NCBI GenBank assembly: GCA_031551135.1
Contig: JAVBOA010000026.1
Coordinates: 74,351 to 138,350, forward strand
Direction: 5' to 3'
Source: JAITVM01 sp031551135
GTDB lineage: Bacteria > Bacillota > Clostridia > Lachnospirales > JAITVM01
Length of the DNA stretch: 64,000 nucleotides
Below the pieces are notes generated by a model. That model worked only from the letters and a program-made list of their open reading frames with translations, did no database searches and had not been told where the DNA came from. The position numbers were made by a program, and so were the translations under genes. This document shows positions 9,006 through 17,762 of the stretch, in pieces (the stretch's first letter is position 1; each line of letters opens with the position of its first letter).

Positions 9006-9029
9006 ATAACATAATTTAGGAGGTATTTT

Positions 9030-9263
9030 ATGAAATCCAGAGGTTTTGATTATACTGCACTTACCCTTGTTATTATCGGTGCTATCAATTGGGGACTTAT
9101 AGGATTTTTTAGATTCGATTTGGTTGCGACTCTATTTGGTGAAGCTACTATGCTTAGCAGAACTATTTATGCGCTTGTTGGCTTGGCCGGATTATATGTC
9201 ATCAGTCTTTATTCCAAAATTGACAATGTTGATGTAGAATACGAAAGGCCTTATAAAGAATAA
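9030..9263 (+). CDS. DUF378 family small membrane protein
   Basis: A 77-residue protein with two membrane segments (about 8-28 and 42-62) that matches the DUF378 (YuzA-like) family, including the conserved INWGLIGFF turn after the first helix. The role of the family is not known. The ATG follows AGGAGGT with ideal spacing. It is monocistronic: a terminator follows and a long hairpin precedes it. Confidence 0.85.
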   Translation: MKSRGFDYTALTLVIIGAINWGLIGFFRFDLVATLFGEATMLSRTIYALVGLAGLYVISLYSKIDNVDVEYERPYKE

Positions 9264-9272
9264 TAAATTTTA

Positions 9273-9297
9273 AAACTCGGCTATGCCGAGTTTTTTT
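9273..9297 (+). terminator. Intrinsic terminator after DUF378 gene
   Basis: AACTCGGC and GCCGAGTT form an 8-bp stem with a TAT loop and are followed by a run of seven or more T. This is a canonical Rho-independent terminator. Confidence 0.93.
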
Positions 9298-9313
9298 GTG
9301 TATGATTAGAAAA

Positions 9314-9928
9314 TCATTGTTTCAACAAATATTCAAATAAATCTTTTGTTTCTTCAATGCGTTTGCACGAAAGCGGAACAAATAAGATTTTATCTGTGTA
9401 ATCAAAATTTATTCTATCCAAAACGGGAGATTTTTCGAGCTTTATTGCGATAATTTTCCCGTTTTCTTTTATTACCGAGCCGTATTTTTCGATTTCGGGA
9501 AAAAGCTCTTTCAAATCCCAAAAAACATCTCCTTGCGTTTTAAAAACCTCAAAATCAGAATTTTCGGACAATATTAAATCTAAATCGCCTGCGAGCAATA
9601 AAGCGTTAAATTTTACAGCGTTTGCTGTATTAACATCAGGACTTTCGGAATTATAAAAATTATTGATTACGGATTCAAAATTAATATCTTTCGGAACGAA
9701 ATTTTCATCTAAATCATTTTTCAGAAAATTAAGTTTTTCGTCGTCAACGGCTTCGCCTATAAAAGTTATGGAAATATAAGTTTTCGCCGGTGGGTTTATA
9801 AAAAAATGATTTATCATGCTGAATAATGAATAAATGCAAATCAAAATTATGATAATATGTATTTTATAATATTCCCATATATAATCAACTTTTTGTTTAA
9901 AGCTCATGCCTTCTAAATTTTTTAGCAT
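9314..9928 (-). CDS. Membrane-anchored hypothetical protein
   Basis: A 204-residue protein with a short cytoplasmic N-terminus, one membrane segment (about residues 21-43, IHIIIILICIYSLFSMINHFF) and a mixed alpha/beta extracytoplasmic domain. The start at 9928 has GGAGG close upstream on the minus strand; the longer frame to 10036 lacks one. The soluble part contains LLLAGDLDLILSENSDFEVFK and a later LKELFP, a pattern resembling substrate-binding-protein-like fragments seen in Firmicute membrane proteins, but I cannot assign a family. It is the only minus-strand gene in this part and diverges from ogg. Confidence 0.65.
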   Translation of the reverse strand: MLKNLEGMSFKQKVDYIWEYYKIHIIIILICIYSLFSMINHFFINPPAKTYISITFIGEAVDDEKLNFLKNDLDENFVPKDINFESVINNFYNSESPDVNTANAVKFNALLLAGDLDLILSENSDFEVFKTQGDVFWDLKELFPEIEKYGSVIKENGKIIAIKLEKSPVLDRINFDYTDKILFVPLSCKRIEETKDLFEYLLKQ

Positions 9929-10062
9929 TTTATCCTCCGAGTAATTTAATGGAATTAAGAAAAATCGATGCATTTTAAGAAATGCTATACAACAGAAAAT
10001 AACTATAATATAATTATCTTGATTATAGCGCATCAATTAACGACTTACAAGTGGGGGAAAAT

Positions 10063-10884
10063 ATGCAAATTGAAGTAAAAGATTTTGATATTGAAGAAAC
10101 TCTGGAATGCGGACAATGCTTTAGATTTGAAAAAATCAGCAATAAAAAATATTTAGTAATTGCTCACAAAAAAGAGCTTATTGTTGAACAAAATGAAAAA
10201 AAATTGATTTTTCATGATTTGGACGAAGCGGAGTATTTTCGAATTTGGGAAAATTATTTTGATTTAAAAAGGGATTACGGCGAAATAAAAAAGATTTTGG
10301 GCAAAAAAGATAAAATTTTAAAAGAAGCGATTGAATTTGCGGGCGGAATCCGCTTGATTTCGCAAGACCCTTTTGAAACTTTGATTTCTTTCATAATTTC
10401 GCAAAACAACCGAATCCCGATGATTAAGAAAGTAATCAGAAATATTTCCGAAAAATACGGCGATAAAATCGAAAATGAATACGCTTTTCCTAGTGTAGCG
10501 CAACTAAAAAAAGCTGACGTTGAATCGCTTATGGAATGTAAAACTGGGTTTCGTGCAAAATATATTTTGGACGCAGTAAACCGTGATATTGATTTTGCAG
10601 ATATAAAAAATCTTCCGACAGCAGAATTGCGTAAATATTTGATGGAAATAAACGGAGTCGGACCGAAAGTTTCCGATTGTGTGATGCTCTTTTCTTTTAA
10701 TAAATATGATGTTTTTCCGGTAGATGTTTGGGTAAAACGGGTAATGCAATATTTTTATTTCGAGAATAAAGAAACCTCGATCAAAAATATTGAGGAGTTC
10801 GCATACGAAAAATTTGGGGATCTAGCAGGATTTGCACAACAATACTTATTTCATATGGCTAGAATCAAAAAAATTGGAGCGTGA
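10063..10884 (+). CDS. ogg: 8-oxoguanine DNA glycosylase/AP lyase
   Basis: This enzyme removes 8-oxoguanine opposite C from DNA and nicks the abasic site. The 273-residue protein has the OGG1-type N-terminal domain (ECGQCFRF, about 14-21) and the helix-hairpin-helix glycosylase core. The HhH motif INGVGPKVSDCVMLF carries the catalytic lysine, and the conserved aspartate follows in VFPVDVWVKR. ATG 10063 is used because GGGGGAA precedes it; an in-frame GTG at 10051 lies in that site. It is separated from the DUF554 gene by only three bases, suggesting an operon. Confidence 0.93.
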   Translation: MQIEVKDFDIEETLECGQCFRFEKISNKKYLVIAHKKELIVEQNEKKLIFHDLDEAEYFRIWENYFDLKRDYGEIKKILGKKDKILKEAIEFAGGIRLISQDPFETLISFIISQNNRIPMIKKVIRNISEKYGDKIENEYAFPSVAQLKKADVESLMECKTGFRAKYILDAVNRDIDFADIKNLPTAELRKYLMEINGVGPKVSDCVMLFSFNKYDVFPVDVWVKRVMQYFYFENKETSIKNIEEFAYEKFGDLAGFAQQYLFHMARIKKIGA

Positions 10885-10887
10885 GAA

Positions 10888-11586
10888 ATGTTAGGTACTT
10901 TTGCAAACTGCATAGCGATAATAATCGGAAGCATTGTCGGAGTAATAATCAAAGGCAATATCAAGGAAAGATATAAAACTATTGTGATGCAGGTAATCGG
11001 GCTTTCGGTATTTTTTTTGGGAGCAAATGAGATTTTAAAACGAATGTCAAACGCAAATCCGATTTTGTTTATTATTTCGCTTGTTATAGGCTCTCTGATT
11101 GGTGAATTTCTGGATCTCGACGCTAAAATAGAAAGCCTCGGAAAAATATTGGAGCGAAAATTCTCGAAGGGCAACGAAAGTACTTTCACGAAAGGTTTTG
11201 TAAATGCCTCTATCGTTTTTTGCGTTGGCACGATGTCGATTTTAGGCTCTATTCAAAGCGGTACAGAAAATATACATACAATTTTATTCACAAAATCTAT
11301 TTTGGACGGAATTACCTCGATAATTTTCGGATCGACATTTGGAATCGGCGTGTTGTTTTCGGCTTTTCCCGTGCTTATTTATCAAGGATTTTTGACAATT
11401 TTGGCTTCTTTTATTTCGCCACTTTTATCGGAAGGATTATTAAACGAAATAAGTATTGTTGGCGGAATTCTGATTGTTGGAATCTCGCTAAATATGCTCG
11501 AAATTTTAAAAATAAAAGTCAGCAATATGCTTCCGGCGATTTTTATTCCGCCGATATATTTTTTAGTTCTTGCTCTTATTAATTAA
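10888..11586 (+). CDS. DUF554 family membrane protein
   Basis: This 232-residue protein with about seven hydrophobic segments matches the DUF554 (YdfK-like) family of uncharacterised transporters or channels. Typical family segments are LGTFANCIAIIIGSIVGV at the N-terminus, VIGLSVFFLGANEIL, and IVFCVGTMSILGSIQSG in the middle. It directly follows ogg. The substrate is unknown. Confidence 0.85.
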   Translation: MLGTFANCIAIIIGSIVGVIIKGNIKERYKTIVMQVIGLSVFFLGANEILKRMSNANPILFIISLVIGSLIGEFLDLDAKIESLGKILERKFSKGNESTFTKGFVNASIVFCVGTMSILGSIQSGTENIHTILFTKSILDGITSIIFGSTFGIGVLFSAFPVLIYQGFLTILASFISPLLSEGLLNEISIVGGILIVGISLNMLEILKIKVSNMLPAIFIPPIYFLVLALIN

Positions 11587-11768
11587 AATTTGAAAAAAAT
11601 GAAAATACAATTAAATGAATATCTTTTGAAAACTCGTAAAAAATAAAGATAATCAATGTATTTTAGAGCAAAGAGCAATGTAATCGAATTATTCAAATTA
11701 ATTACATTAATATGACAATTATTTGGGCTTGCATTTAGAATTTTTATAAATTAATATATTTGATGTAT

Positions 11769-11795
11769 TTAGCACTCTGTTTTGGTGAGTGCTAA
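11769..11795 (+). promoter_or_regulatory. CIRCE operator (HrcA binding site)
   Basis: The sequence TTAGCACTC - 9 bases - GAGTGCTAA is an exact match to the CIRCE consensus, with both 9-base arms perfect. It lies 85 bases before the groES start. HrcA is the known CIRCE repressor; hrcA itself is not in this window. A possible promoter with TTGCAT (11729) and TAATAT (11752), 17 bp apart, lies just upstream, but its boxes are weak. Confidence 0.98.
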
Positions 11796-11880
11796 TAATC
11801 CGATAGGAAATAATATTCTTTTCTGTGCTTGAAAATTAAAATTTTCAAATGCCAATAAATATTTTAAGGAGGTTTTTTTA

Positions 11881-12168
11881 ATGAATTTAAAACCATTAGG
11901 AGACAGAGTAGTTATTAAACAGCTCGAAGCAGAAGAAAAAACTAAATCTGGGATCGTTTTGCCGGGTTCGGCAAAAGAAAAACCACAAGAAGCAGAAGTT
12001 GTTGCTGTGGGTCCGGGCGGCGTTGTTGACGGAAAAACAATCAATATGGAAGTTTCTGTAGGCGACAGAGTTATTTATTCTAAATACGCTGGAACAGAAA
12101 TCAAATTAGATGGTGTTGAATATATAATTGTTAAGCAAAATGATATTCTTGCTATAGTTCAAAATTAA
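11881..12168 (+). CDS. groES: Co-chaperonin GroES
   Basis: GroES caps the GroEL folding chamber as a seven-membered ring. The 95-residue protein is normal in length and shows the family start LKPLGDRVVIKQLEAEEKTKSG with the mobile loop GIVLPGSAKEKPQEAEVVAVG, then VGDRVIYSKYAGTEIKLDG. A strong AAGGAGG site precedes ATG 11881. It forms an operon with groEL, 17 bases apart, under a CIRCE operator. Confidence 0.98.
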   Translation: MNLKPLGDRVVIKQLEAEEKTKSGIVLPGSAKEKPQEAEVVAVGPGGVVDGKTINMEVSVGDRVIYSKYAGTEIKLDGVEYIIVKQNDILAIVQN

Positions 12169-12185
12169 TAGGAGGTAAAATTAGA

Positions 12186-13811
12186 ATGGCTAAAGATATT
12201 AAATTTGGTATAGAAGCTAGAACGGCTCTCGAGTCCGGTGTTAATAAACTTACTGATACAGTAAAAGTTACTTTAGGCCCAAAAGGCAGAAATGTTTTGT
12301 TGGACAAAAAATATGGTACTCCGCTTATAACAAATGACGGTGTAACAATCGCTAAAGAAATCGAATTGGAAGACGCTTTCGAAAACATGGGCGCTCAATT
12401 GGTAAAAGAAGTTGCTACAAAAACCAATGATGTTGCCGGTGACGGAACAACAACCGCAACTGTTTTGGCGCAAGCGATGATTAGAGAAGGTTTGAAAAAT
12501 ATCGCAGCCGGAGCGAATCCGATTATTATCAGAAATGGTATGAATAAAGTTACAAAAGTTATTGTTGATTCTATTTATGCAATGAGCCAAAAAGTAGATG
12601 GAAAAAATCATATCGCTAAAGTTGCCGCTATTTCGGCGGGCGACGAAGAAGTTGGACTTATGATTTCCGACGCTATGGAAAAAGTTTCGGCAGATGGCGT
12701 TATTACCGTTGAAGAATCAAAAACAATGAATACCGAATTGGAATTAGTTGAAGGTATGCAGTTTGACAGAGGTTATTTATCCGCGTATATGTGTACAGAT
12801 ATGGAAAAAATGACTGCTCAGTTAGACGACCCTTATATTTTGATTACAGATAAAAAAATCTCTAATATTCAAGATATTCTTCCGCTTTTAGAGCAAATCG
12901 TTCAATCAGGCGCAAGACTTCTTATTATCGCTGAAGATATCGAAGGCGAAGCTCTTACAACTTTGATTGTAAATAAATTAAGAGGTACATTTAATTGTGT
13001 GGCTGTTAAAGCTCCGGGATTCGGCGACAGAAGAAAAGCTATGTTAGAAGATATTTCTATTTTAACAGGCGGTCAAGTGATTAGCGAAGAACTTGGTCTC
13101 GACCTTAAAGACGCGACTTTGGAAATGCTTGGACGCGCAAAAACTATTAAAGTTGAAAAAGAAAATACAATCATCGTTGACGGAAACGGCGATAAAAATA
13201 AAATTTCTGCAAGAGTTGCTCAAATCAGAGCGCAAATCGAAGAAACAACTTCTGATTTTGATAAAGAAAAATTGCAGGAAAGACTTGCAAAATTGGCAGG
13301 CGGCGTAGCTGTTATCAAAGTGGGCGCGGCTACAGAATCCGAATTAAAAGAAAAGAAATTGCGTATGGAAGATGCGCTTGCGGCTACTCGTGCGGCTGTT
13401 GAAGAAGGTATTGTTTGCGGCGGTGGTTCGGCGTATATTCACGCTTTGTCTGACGGCAGAGCTTTGGTTGAAACTCTTGTCGGAGACGAAAAAACCGGTG
13501 GAAATATTGTTTTAAAAGCACTCGAATCTCCTTTATACCAAATCGTAGAGAATGCCGGTGTTGAAGGCGCAGTTGTTGTAAATAAAGTTAAAGAACTTCA
13601 AAAAGATATGGGCTTTAACGCACTTACAGGCGAATATGTAAACATGATTGAAGAAGGAATTATCGACCCTACAAAAGTTGCAAGATCCGCTCTTCAAAAC
13701 GCTACTTCTGTTGCTTCCACAATGCTTACTACCGAAGCAATCGTTGCTGATATTAAAGAGCCGGAAGCTCCTATGATGCCACCGGGCGGCGGCGGAATGG
13801 GAATGATGTAA
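12186..13811 (+). CDS. groEL: Chaperonin GroEL
   Basis: This is the 60-kDa ATP-dependent chaperonin that folds proteins in a double-ring complex with GroES. The 541-residue protein carries the nucleotide-binding segments TLGPKGRNVLLD and VAGDGTTTATVLAQ near the N-terminus, AAVEEGIVCGGGSAY in the C-terminal equatorial domain, and the Gly/Met-rich tail MMPPGGGGMGMM. The ATG at 12186 follows TAGGAGGT. It is transcribed with groES and ends at a strong terminator. Confidence 0.99.
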   Translation: MAKDIKFGIEARTALESGVNKLTDTVKVTLGPKGRNVLLDKKYGTPLITNDGVTIAKEIELEDAFENMGAQLVKEVATKTNDVAGDGTTTATVLAQAMIREGLKNIAAGANPIIIRNGMNKVTKVIVDSIYAMSQKVDGKNHIAKVAAISAGDEEVGLMISDAMEKVSADGVITVEESKTMNTELELVEGMQFDRGYLSAYMCTDMEKMTAQLDDPYILITDKKISNIQDILPLLEQIVQSGARLLIIAEDIEGEALTTLIVNKLRGTFNCVAVKAPGFGDRRKAMLEDISILTGGQVISEELGLDLKDATLEMLGRAKTIKVEKENTIIVDGNGDKNKISARVAQIRAQIEETTSDFDKEKLQERLAKLAGGVAVIKVGAATESELKEKKLRMEDALAATRAAVEEGIVCGGGSAYIHALSDGRALVETLVGDEKTGGNIVLKALESPLYQIVENAGVEGAVVVNKVKELQKDMGFNALTGEYVNMIEEGIIDPTKVARSALQNATSVASTMLTTEAIVADIKEPEAPMMPPGGGGMGMM

Positions 13812-13822
13812 TTAATAAATTT

Positions 13823-13852
13823 AAAGACGGTATATTTCTGCCGTCTTTTTTT
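13823..13852 (+). terminator. Intrinsic terminator after groESL
   Basis: AAAGACGG and CCGTCTTT form an 8-bp stem around a 10-base loop and run into seven T. It lies 12 bases after the groEL stop. Confidence 0.93.
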
Positions 13853-13860
13853 GAATTTTT

Positions 13861-13889
13861 TTGAAAATAAAAATTCGCTGTGTTATAAT
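13861..13889 (+). promoter_or_regulatory. Sigma-A type promoter for the zinc peptidase gene
   Basis: TTGAAA at 13861-13866 and TATAAT at 13884-13889 are separated by exactly 17 bases, with TGTGT just before the -10 box. It lies between the groESL terminator and the peptidase start at 13963. Confidence 0.75.
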
Positions 13890-13962
13890 ACTTAATGATA
13901 AAATTACGTATATTTAAAAAATATAGTAATACTATTTATAAATTTTAAGCAGGTGAAAAATT

Positions 13963-14634
13963 ATGGCTGAGTTAGGAATTATTTTAGCACTACTTATTTC
14001 TTTGTATGCTCAATATAAGGTTAGCTCAAATTTCAACAAATTTAGTAAAGTGAAATCCGAAAAAGGTTATACCGGCGCAGAAGTTGCAAGAATATTATTA
14101 GAAAAAAACGGAATCAGCAACGTTACGGTTACAAAAGTTGCAGGCTCTCTGACAGACCATTTTGACCCGAGGAGCAATATTATAAGATTATCAGAGCCGG
14201 TTTATGACAGTACATCAATTGCGGCTATCGCTGTGGCGGCGCACGAAACGGGACACGCAATCCAGCACGATACGGGATATATTCCGCTGAACATCAGAAG
14301 CGGCATTTTTCCGGTAGCATCATTCGGTTCAAAATTGGGTATTTATTTAGTTATGATTGGCTTAGTAATCGGAAGCTTGGGAAATGTTTTTGTAAGCATT
14401 GGTATTTTGCTTTTTGCATTTTATGTAGCATTCAGTTTAATTACATTGCCGGTAGAGTTTAATGCCTCGAGCCGCGCGCTAAATATCCTGGAAGAGAATT
14501 ACATTATATCGAATTCCGAAGTTTCTTCTGCAAAAAAAGTTTTATCAGCCGCCGCTTTGACATATGTGGCAGCAGCGCTGTCAGCAGTTTTTACATTATT
14601 GAGATATTTAAGCATGGCTTCCAGAAGACGCTAA
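13963..14634 (+). CDS. Zinc-dependent membrane peptidase (YugP family)
   Basis: A 223-residue membrane protein of the neutral zinc metallopeptidase family typified by Bacillus YugP. The zinc-binding HExxH motif is HETGHAIQH (about residues 93-101), lying between an N-terminal membrane segment and two or three C-terminal ones (about 120-165 and 185-215). The family-typical SLTDHFDPRSNIIRLSEPVYDSTSIAAIAVAAHE region is present. It is monocistronic, with its own promoter and terminator. Physiological substrates are not known. Confidence 0.9.
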   Translation: MAELGIILALLISLYAQYKVSSNFNKFSKVKSEKGYTGAEVARILLEKNGISNVTVTKVAGSLTDHFDPRSNIIRLSEPVYDSTSIAAIAVAAHETGHAIQHDTGYIPLNIRSGIFPVASFGSKLGIYLVMIGLVIGSLGNVFVSIGILLFAFYVAFSLITLPVEFNASSRALNILEENYIISNSEVSSAKKVLSAAALTYVAAALSAVFTLLRYLSMASRRR

Positions 14635-14646
14635 TAAAATTATTAC

Positions 14647-14680
14647 AAAGGCTTCAATGATTTTTGGAGTCTTTTGTTTA
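14647..14680 (+). terminator. Terminator after zinc peptidase gene
   Basis: AAAGGCTTCAA pairs with TTGGAGTCTTT (two G-T wobbles) around a short loop and continues into TTGTTT. Confidence 0.75.
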
Positions 14681-14752
14681 TGTATTATTGTTTTAAAGAA
14701 ATAAAATTTTTCAGACAAATTCATTATTGTAATCGTATTTTTATTATAGGTT

Positions 14753-14866
14753 ATACTATTTTCATTTTGATAAGTAGAAAAAAATTTTTCACAGCGGAGC
14801 GTTTCGCGCAATGTTTCTAGCGCGAAATGAAATATTTTTTTCTACCCTTTATATTGAAAATAGTAT
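14753..14866 (+). repeat. Long MITE-like element, copy 2 (114 bp, forward)
   Basis: Ends ATACTATTTTCATT and TTGAAAATAGTAT. The internal arms are TTTCACAGCGGAGCG and CGCGAAATGAAAT around GCGCAATGTTTCTAGCGC. It is nearly identical to the copy at 52801-52914. It lies directly upstream of the first zinc-ribbon gene. Confidence 0.9.
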
Positions 14867-14890
14867 TAATTACTTGTAGAGGTGAAAAAA

Positions 14891-15451
14891 ATGGACGATT
14901 TTAGAAATATGTTTGGGAAGATTACACAGAATATTACAAAAACATCCACAGGTGTTTTAAAATCAGTAAAGCTCTCTGTTAATTTAGCCAATGAAGAAGA
15001 TAAATTAAAATCGATTTATTATGAAATTGGCAGAAAAGTACATGAAATATATGCTTACGGCGGCACTTTGGGTACTTTCTTTGATGAAAAATATCTGGAA
15101 ATCACTGAATCCGAAAAACGTATAAAAGAACTTAAAGAGCAGATTGAAAATTCTAAAGGGACAAAACTTTGTCCGAATTGCAGCCGCTCAATCTCCGATT
15201 CGGCGGTTTTTTGTCCGAAATGCGGGCATAAATTGACTTTCGAGGAAAGCAAAACAGAAACGCCGGCGGCGGAAATCAAACCGGAGATAAAGCCTGAAAA
15301 CAAACAAGAAATTAAAATCGAGCCTACTCCTGTTGATATTGAAGAAAAGCCTGAAAATTTAGCAAATTCTGATATAAAAACCTGCTCTGCCTGCGGTCAT
15401 CTCAATTCATCGTCAGATAGATTTTGTCTGGCTTGCGGCAGAAATTTGTAA
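14891..15451 (+). CDS. Zinc-ribbon protein with N-terminal helical domain
   Basis: The 186-residue protein starts at ATG 14891, 5-6 bases after GAGGTGA. Residues about 1-85 are helical and charged, with NMFGKITQNITKTSTG at the start. Two CxxC-x(n)-CxxC ribbons follow: CPNCSRSISDSAVFCPKCG (about 94-112) and CSACGHLNSSSDRFCLACG at the C-terminus, joined by a Glu/Lys/Pro linker. The helical start resembles that of the next gene, so the two are probably diverged duplicates. Function unknown; such zinc ribbons are often found in Firmicute membrane-stress or adaptor proteins. Confidence 0.75.
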   Translation: MDDFRNMFGKITQNITKTSTGVLKSVKLSVNLANEEDKLKSIYYEIGRKVHEIYAYGGTLGTFFDEKYLEITESEKRIKELKEQIENSKGTKLCPNCSRSISDSAVFCPKCGHKLTFEESKTETPAAEIKPEIKPENKQEIKIEPTPVDIEEKPENLANSDIKTCSACGHLNSSSDRFCLACGRNL

Positions 15452-15523
15452 TAAAAGAAGTATTTTTTTGAAATAATCGCAGTCGATACGAAAACCGAAT
15501 ATTTCAAGCGGATTCTGAATGCA

Positions 15524-16003
15524 ATGTTGGGAGTGATTGATATTGCTAAAAATAAATTCCAAAGTTTTTTAGGTGACTTTGGAGATATGGCAAAGACAAA
15601 ATATAACACCGCTATGCTTGAACATAAATTGAAATCTAATATTAATGAACTGAATTTAATTTATAAATCAATCGGAATTTTAGTATATGAAAAAAAATTA
15701 TCTGACGATAAAGATGCATTGAAATTATTCGCTTCGATCGAACATTACAAAAATATTATTACTCAAATAGAAAAATCTCTTTTGGAATTAAAAAAATCAG
15801 ACGGCAGAACGGAAATTCCAGAAAAGCGGCAGACTGAAAAAATTGAGAAAGCCGATTATGCCAAACCGGTTTATGATGAACACGATTTGATTTTAACAAG
15901 AACAAACGACGGAATAAAGCTTGTTAGATTTTGTCCGAAATGCGACCACGCGAATGATTCGGATAAATCATTCTGCGAAAACTGTGGCGAAAAAATTCAT
16001 TGA
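15524..16003 (+). CDS. Zinc-ribbon protein, relative of the preceding gene
   Basis: A 159-residue protein with a long helical N-terminal part (about 1-95) containing SFLGDFGDMAKTKYNTAMLEHKLK, followed by a linker and one C-terminal zinc ribbon, CPKCDHANDSDKSFCENCG. It has one ribbon where the upstream gene has two. The ATG at 15524 has no strong Shine-Dalgarno site; GGGAG at 15529 lies inside the frame and could serve a start a few codons later. The function is unknown. Confidence 0.7.
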   Translation: MLGVIDIAKNKFQSFLGDFGDMAKTKYNTAMLEHKLKSNINELNLIYKSIGILVYEKKLSDDKDALKLFASIEHYKNIITQIEKSLLELKKSDGRTEIPEKRQTEKIEKADYAKPVYDEHDLILTRTNDGIKLVRFCPKCDHANDSDKSFCENCGEKIH

Positions 16004-16138
16004 TAATACGGTTAAAAATAATGCTGTAAATACATAGTTTTTAATTTTTGTGTATACCGGCGGCGCAAAGTTTAAATATAAAATATAAAAATATATTGCA
16101 ATATTATTTTTTTAGATTTACAATTAAATAGTTCGCTA

Positions 16139-16164
16139 AAACCCAAATGTTATTTGGGTTTTTT
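16139..16164 (+). terminator. Intrinsic terminator upstream of mcsA
   Basis: AACCCAAAT and ATTTGGGTT form a perfect 9-bp stem with a GTT loop and are followed by TTTT. It separates the zinc-ribbon pair from the clp operon and immediately precedes the CIRCE-like site. Confidence 0.88.
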
Positions 16165-16175
16165 GAAAGATAGTT

Positions 16176-16202
16176 TTAGCACTCAAAAGGTTTTATGGCT
16201 AA
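16176..16202 (+). promoter_or_regulatory. Degenerate CIRCE-like site upstream of mcsA
   Basis: The left arm TTAGCACTC is a perfect CIRCE half. After exactly 9 bases comes TATGGCTAA, which matches 6 of 9 positions of GAGTGCTAA. It lies 24 bases before the mcsA start. The perfect CIRCE at groES shows that the same repressor system operates in this genome. HrcA control of the clp operon is an inference. Confidence 0.55.
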
Positions 16203-16225
16203 CAAAATGAATAGGAGGTTTTATT

Positions 16226-16726
16226 ATGCTTTGTGAAAAATGTAAATTAAATGAAGCAACGGTTTTTTTTCAGCAAACAATTAACGGTGAGACAAAAGAG
16301 CATTTTTTATGTCCTGTTTGTGCGTCACTTAGCTATAGCGATATGTCATTTCAAAACTTGTTTCAAGGTTTTTTAAATAATTTTGTAAATAAAAATGGAA
16401 TTGAGTTGGATAAACCAAATGCTCCTACAAAGAAATGCAGCTGCGGTTATTCTTATAATGATATAAAAAATATCGGGAAATTAGGATGTAAAAATTGTTA
16501 TACAACATTTAAGACTGAATTGGACGAAATAATCCGCTCTTTTCAAGGGGCAGGGAATCATACGGGAAAAACGCCTAAGAGACAGTTTGATAATATTGTT
16601 TTGGAAAAAAAATTGGATTTGCTTAAAATTAAATTAAAACAAAGAATTCAAAGCGAAGAATATGAAGAGGCGGCTAAAATTCGAGATGAAATAAGAAAAA
16701 TCGAAGGAGGCAAAAACAATGGATAA
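16226..16726 (+). CDS. mcsA: McsA, activator of protein-arginine kinase
   Basis: McsA binds zinc and activates the arginine kinase McsB, which marks proteins for ClpCP. The 166-residue protein opens with the zinc motif MLCEKCKLNEA and FLCPVCASL, has a second Cys set at KKCSCGYSY and KLGCKNCYTTF, and ends with a UVR helix (about 130-162, LKQRIQSEEYEEAAKIRDEI). TAGGAGGT precedes ATG 16226. It overlaps mcsB by 8 bases. In many Firmicutes ctsR is the first gene of this operon; here mcsA is first. Confidence 0.95.
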   Translation: MLCEKCKLNEATVFFQQTINGETKEHFLCPVCASLSYSDMSFQNLFQGFLNNFVNKNGIELDKPNAPTKKCSCGYSYNDIKNIGKLGCKNCYTTFKTELDEIIRSFQGAGNHTGKTPKRQFDNIVLEKKLDLLKIKLKQRIQSEEYEEAAKIRDEIRKIEGGKNNG

Positions 16727-17723
16727 ATGGTTTAATGAAGAAATTTCCAATAAATCAATAATAATTTCCAGCCGTGTTCGGCTTGCGAGAAATTTAAAAA
16801 AATATCCCTTCTCGGTAAAGATTTCCGAAGAACAGGCATATGCTTTGCGCTCTGAGATTTTTGAAACACTGAAAGATTATGAAAATTTAGAGCTTATTCA
16901 AATGCAGGAAAAAGGAGATATCGAAAAATTATCGTTTTTTGAGCGGCACGCGGTCTCTCAGGATTTTTTGAATAATAATACGGATAAAGGGCTTGTTATT
17001 TCAAAGGACGAAAAAATAAGTATAATGATAAATGAGGAAGACCACATAAGGATTCAATCTGTTTTATCCGGCCAAAAACTTGACGAAGCCTTTGAAACAG
17101 CCGATAAAATAGATGATTATATAGAACAAAAACTGGATTATGCTTTTGATAAAGACTATGGTTATTTGACCACATGCCCGACAAATGTCGGAACAGGCCT
17201 AAGAGCGTCGTTTATGGTGCATTTGCCGATGCTCTATAATTCCAACCAGCTTGGAACTTTGCTAAACTCTATCGGAAAATTCGGAATGACTGTACGGGGG
17301 ATTTTTGGCGAGGGCACACAGCCTTTCGGGCATATATTTCAAATTTCCAATCAGGTTACAATCGGAAAAAATGAAACGGAAATTATGAATGCACTAAAAA
17401 ATATTACTAATCAATTGATTGATTACGAAAATAATTTGCGCGATAAAAATTTGAAAGACCGTATCGTTTGGGAGGACAAAGTTTACCGTGCTTTGGGTAC
17501 ATTAAAATATTCACGTAAAATTTCGATTATTGAGGCCATGGAACTTTTGTCTTATGTTCGGCTTGGTGTTATCATGGAATTTATTGAGGATGAAAAATTC
17601 GGTTCGATTTACAATATTATGATGAATTGCCGCTCTGCAAATCTTCAGCTTTCTGTCGGCAAAAGCCTGAATGAGGAAGAAAAAGATATCGCAAGGGCAG
17701 AATATTTAAGAAAAGTATTGTAA
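16719..17723 (+). CDS. mcsB: Protein-arginine kinase McsB
   Basis: McsB phosphorylates arginine residues of damaged or regulatory proteins so that ClpC can recognise them. The 334-residue protein matches the guanido-phosphotransferase fold, with SSRVRLARNLKKYPF near the N-terminus and the catalytic loop CPTNVGTGLRASFMVHLPML (about residues 152-171). The RIVWEDKVYRALGTLKYSR and MNCRSANLQ segments typical of McsB follow. AAGGAGG lies 8 bases before the ATG, inside mcsA. It is the middle gene of mcsA-mcsB-clpC. Confidence 0.97.
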   Translation: MDKWFNEEISNKSIIISSRVRLARNLKKYPFSVKISEEQAYALRSEIFETLKDYENLELIQMQEKGDIEKLSFFERHAVSQDFLNNNTDKGLVISKDEKISIMINEEDHIRIQSVLSGQKLDEAFETADKIDDYIEQKLDYAFDKDYGYLTTCPTNVGTGLRASFMVHLPMLYNSNQLGTLLNSIGKFGMTVRGIFGEGTQPFGHIFQISNQVTIGKNETEIMNALKNITNQLIDYENNLRDKNLKDRIVWEDKVYRALGTLKYSRKISIIEAMELLSYVRLGVIMEFIEDEKFGSIYNIMMNCRSANLQLSVGKSLNEEEKDIARAEYLRKVL

Positions 17724-17762
17724 TATATATATATACAAGAAGTTATTAGAGGAGGACTAAGT

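Noticed and set aside
8826..9014. 62-residue open frame between the DUF1836 and DUF378 genes
   Set aside because: No ribosome-binding site. It reads through the long hairpin at 8959-9005 and has no recognisable features.
16165..16225. CtsR operator (GGTCAAA direct repeat) upstream of mcsA
   Set aside because: No GGTCAAA heptads could be found in the region; the CIRCE-like half sites explain the sequence better.
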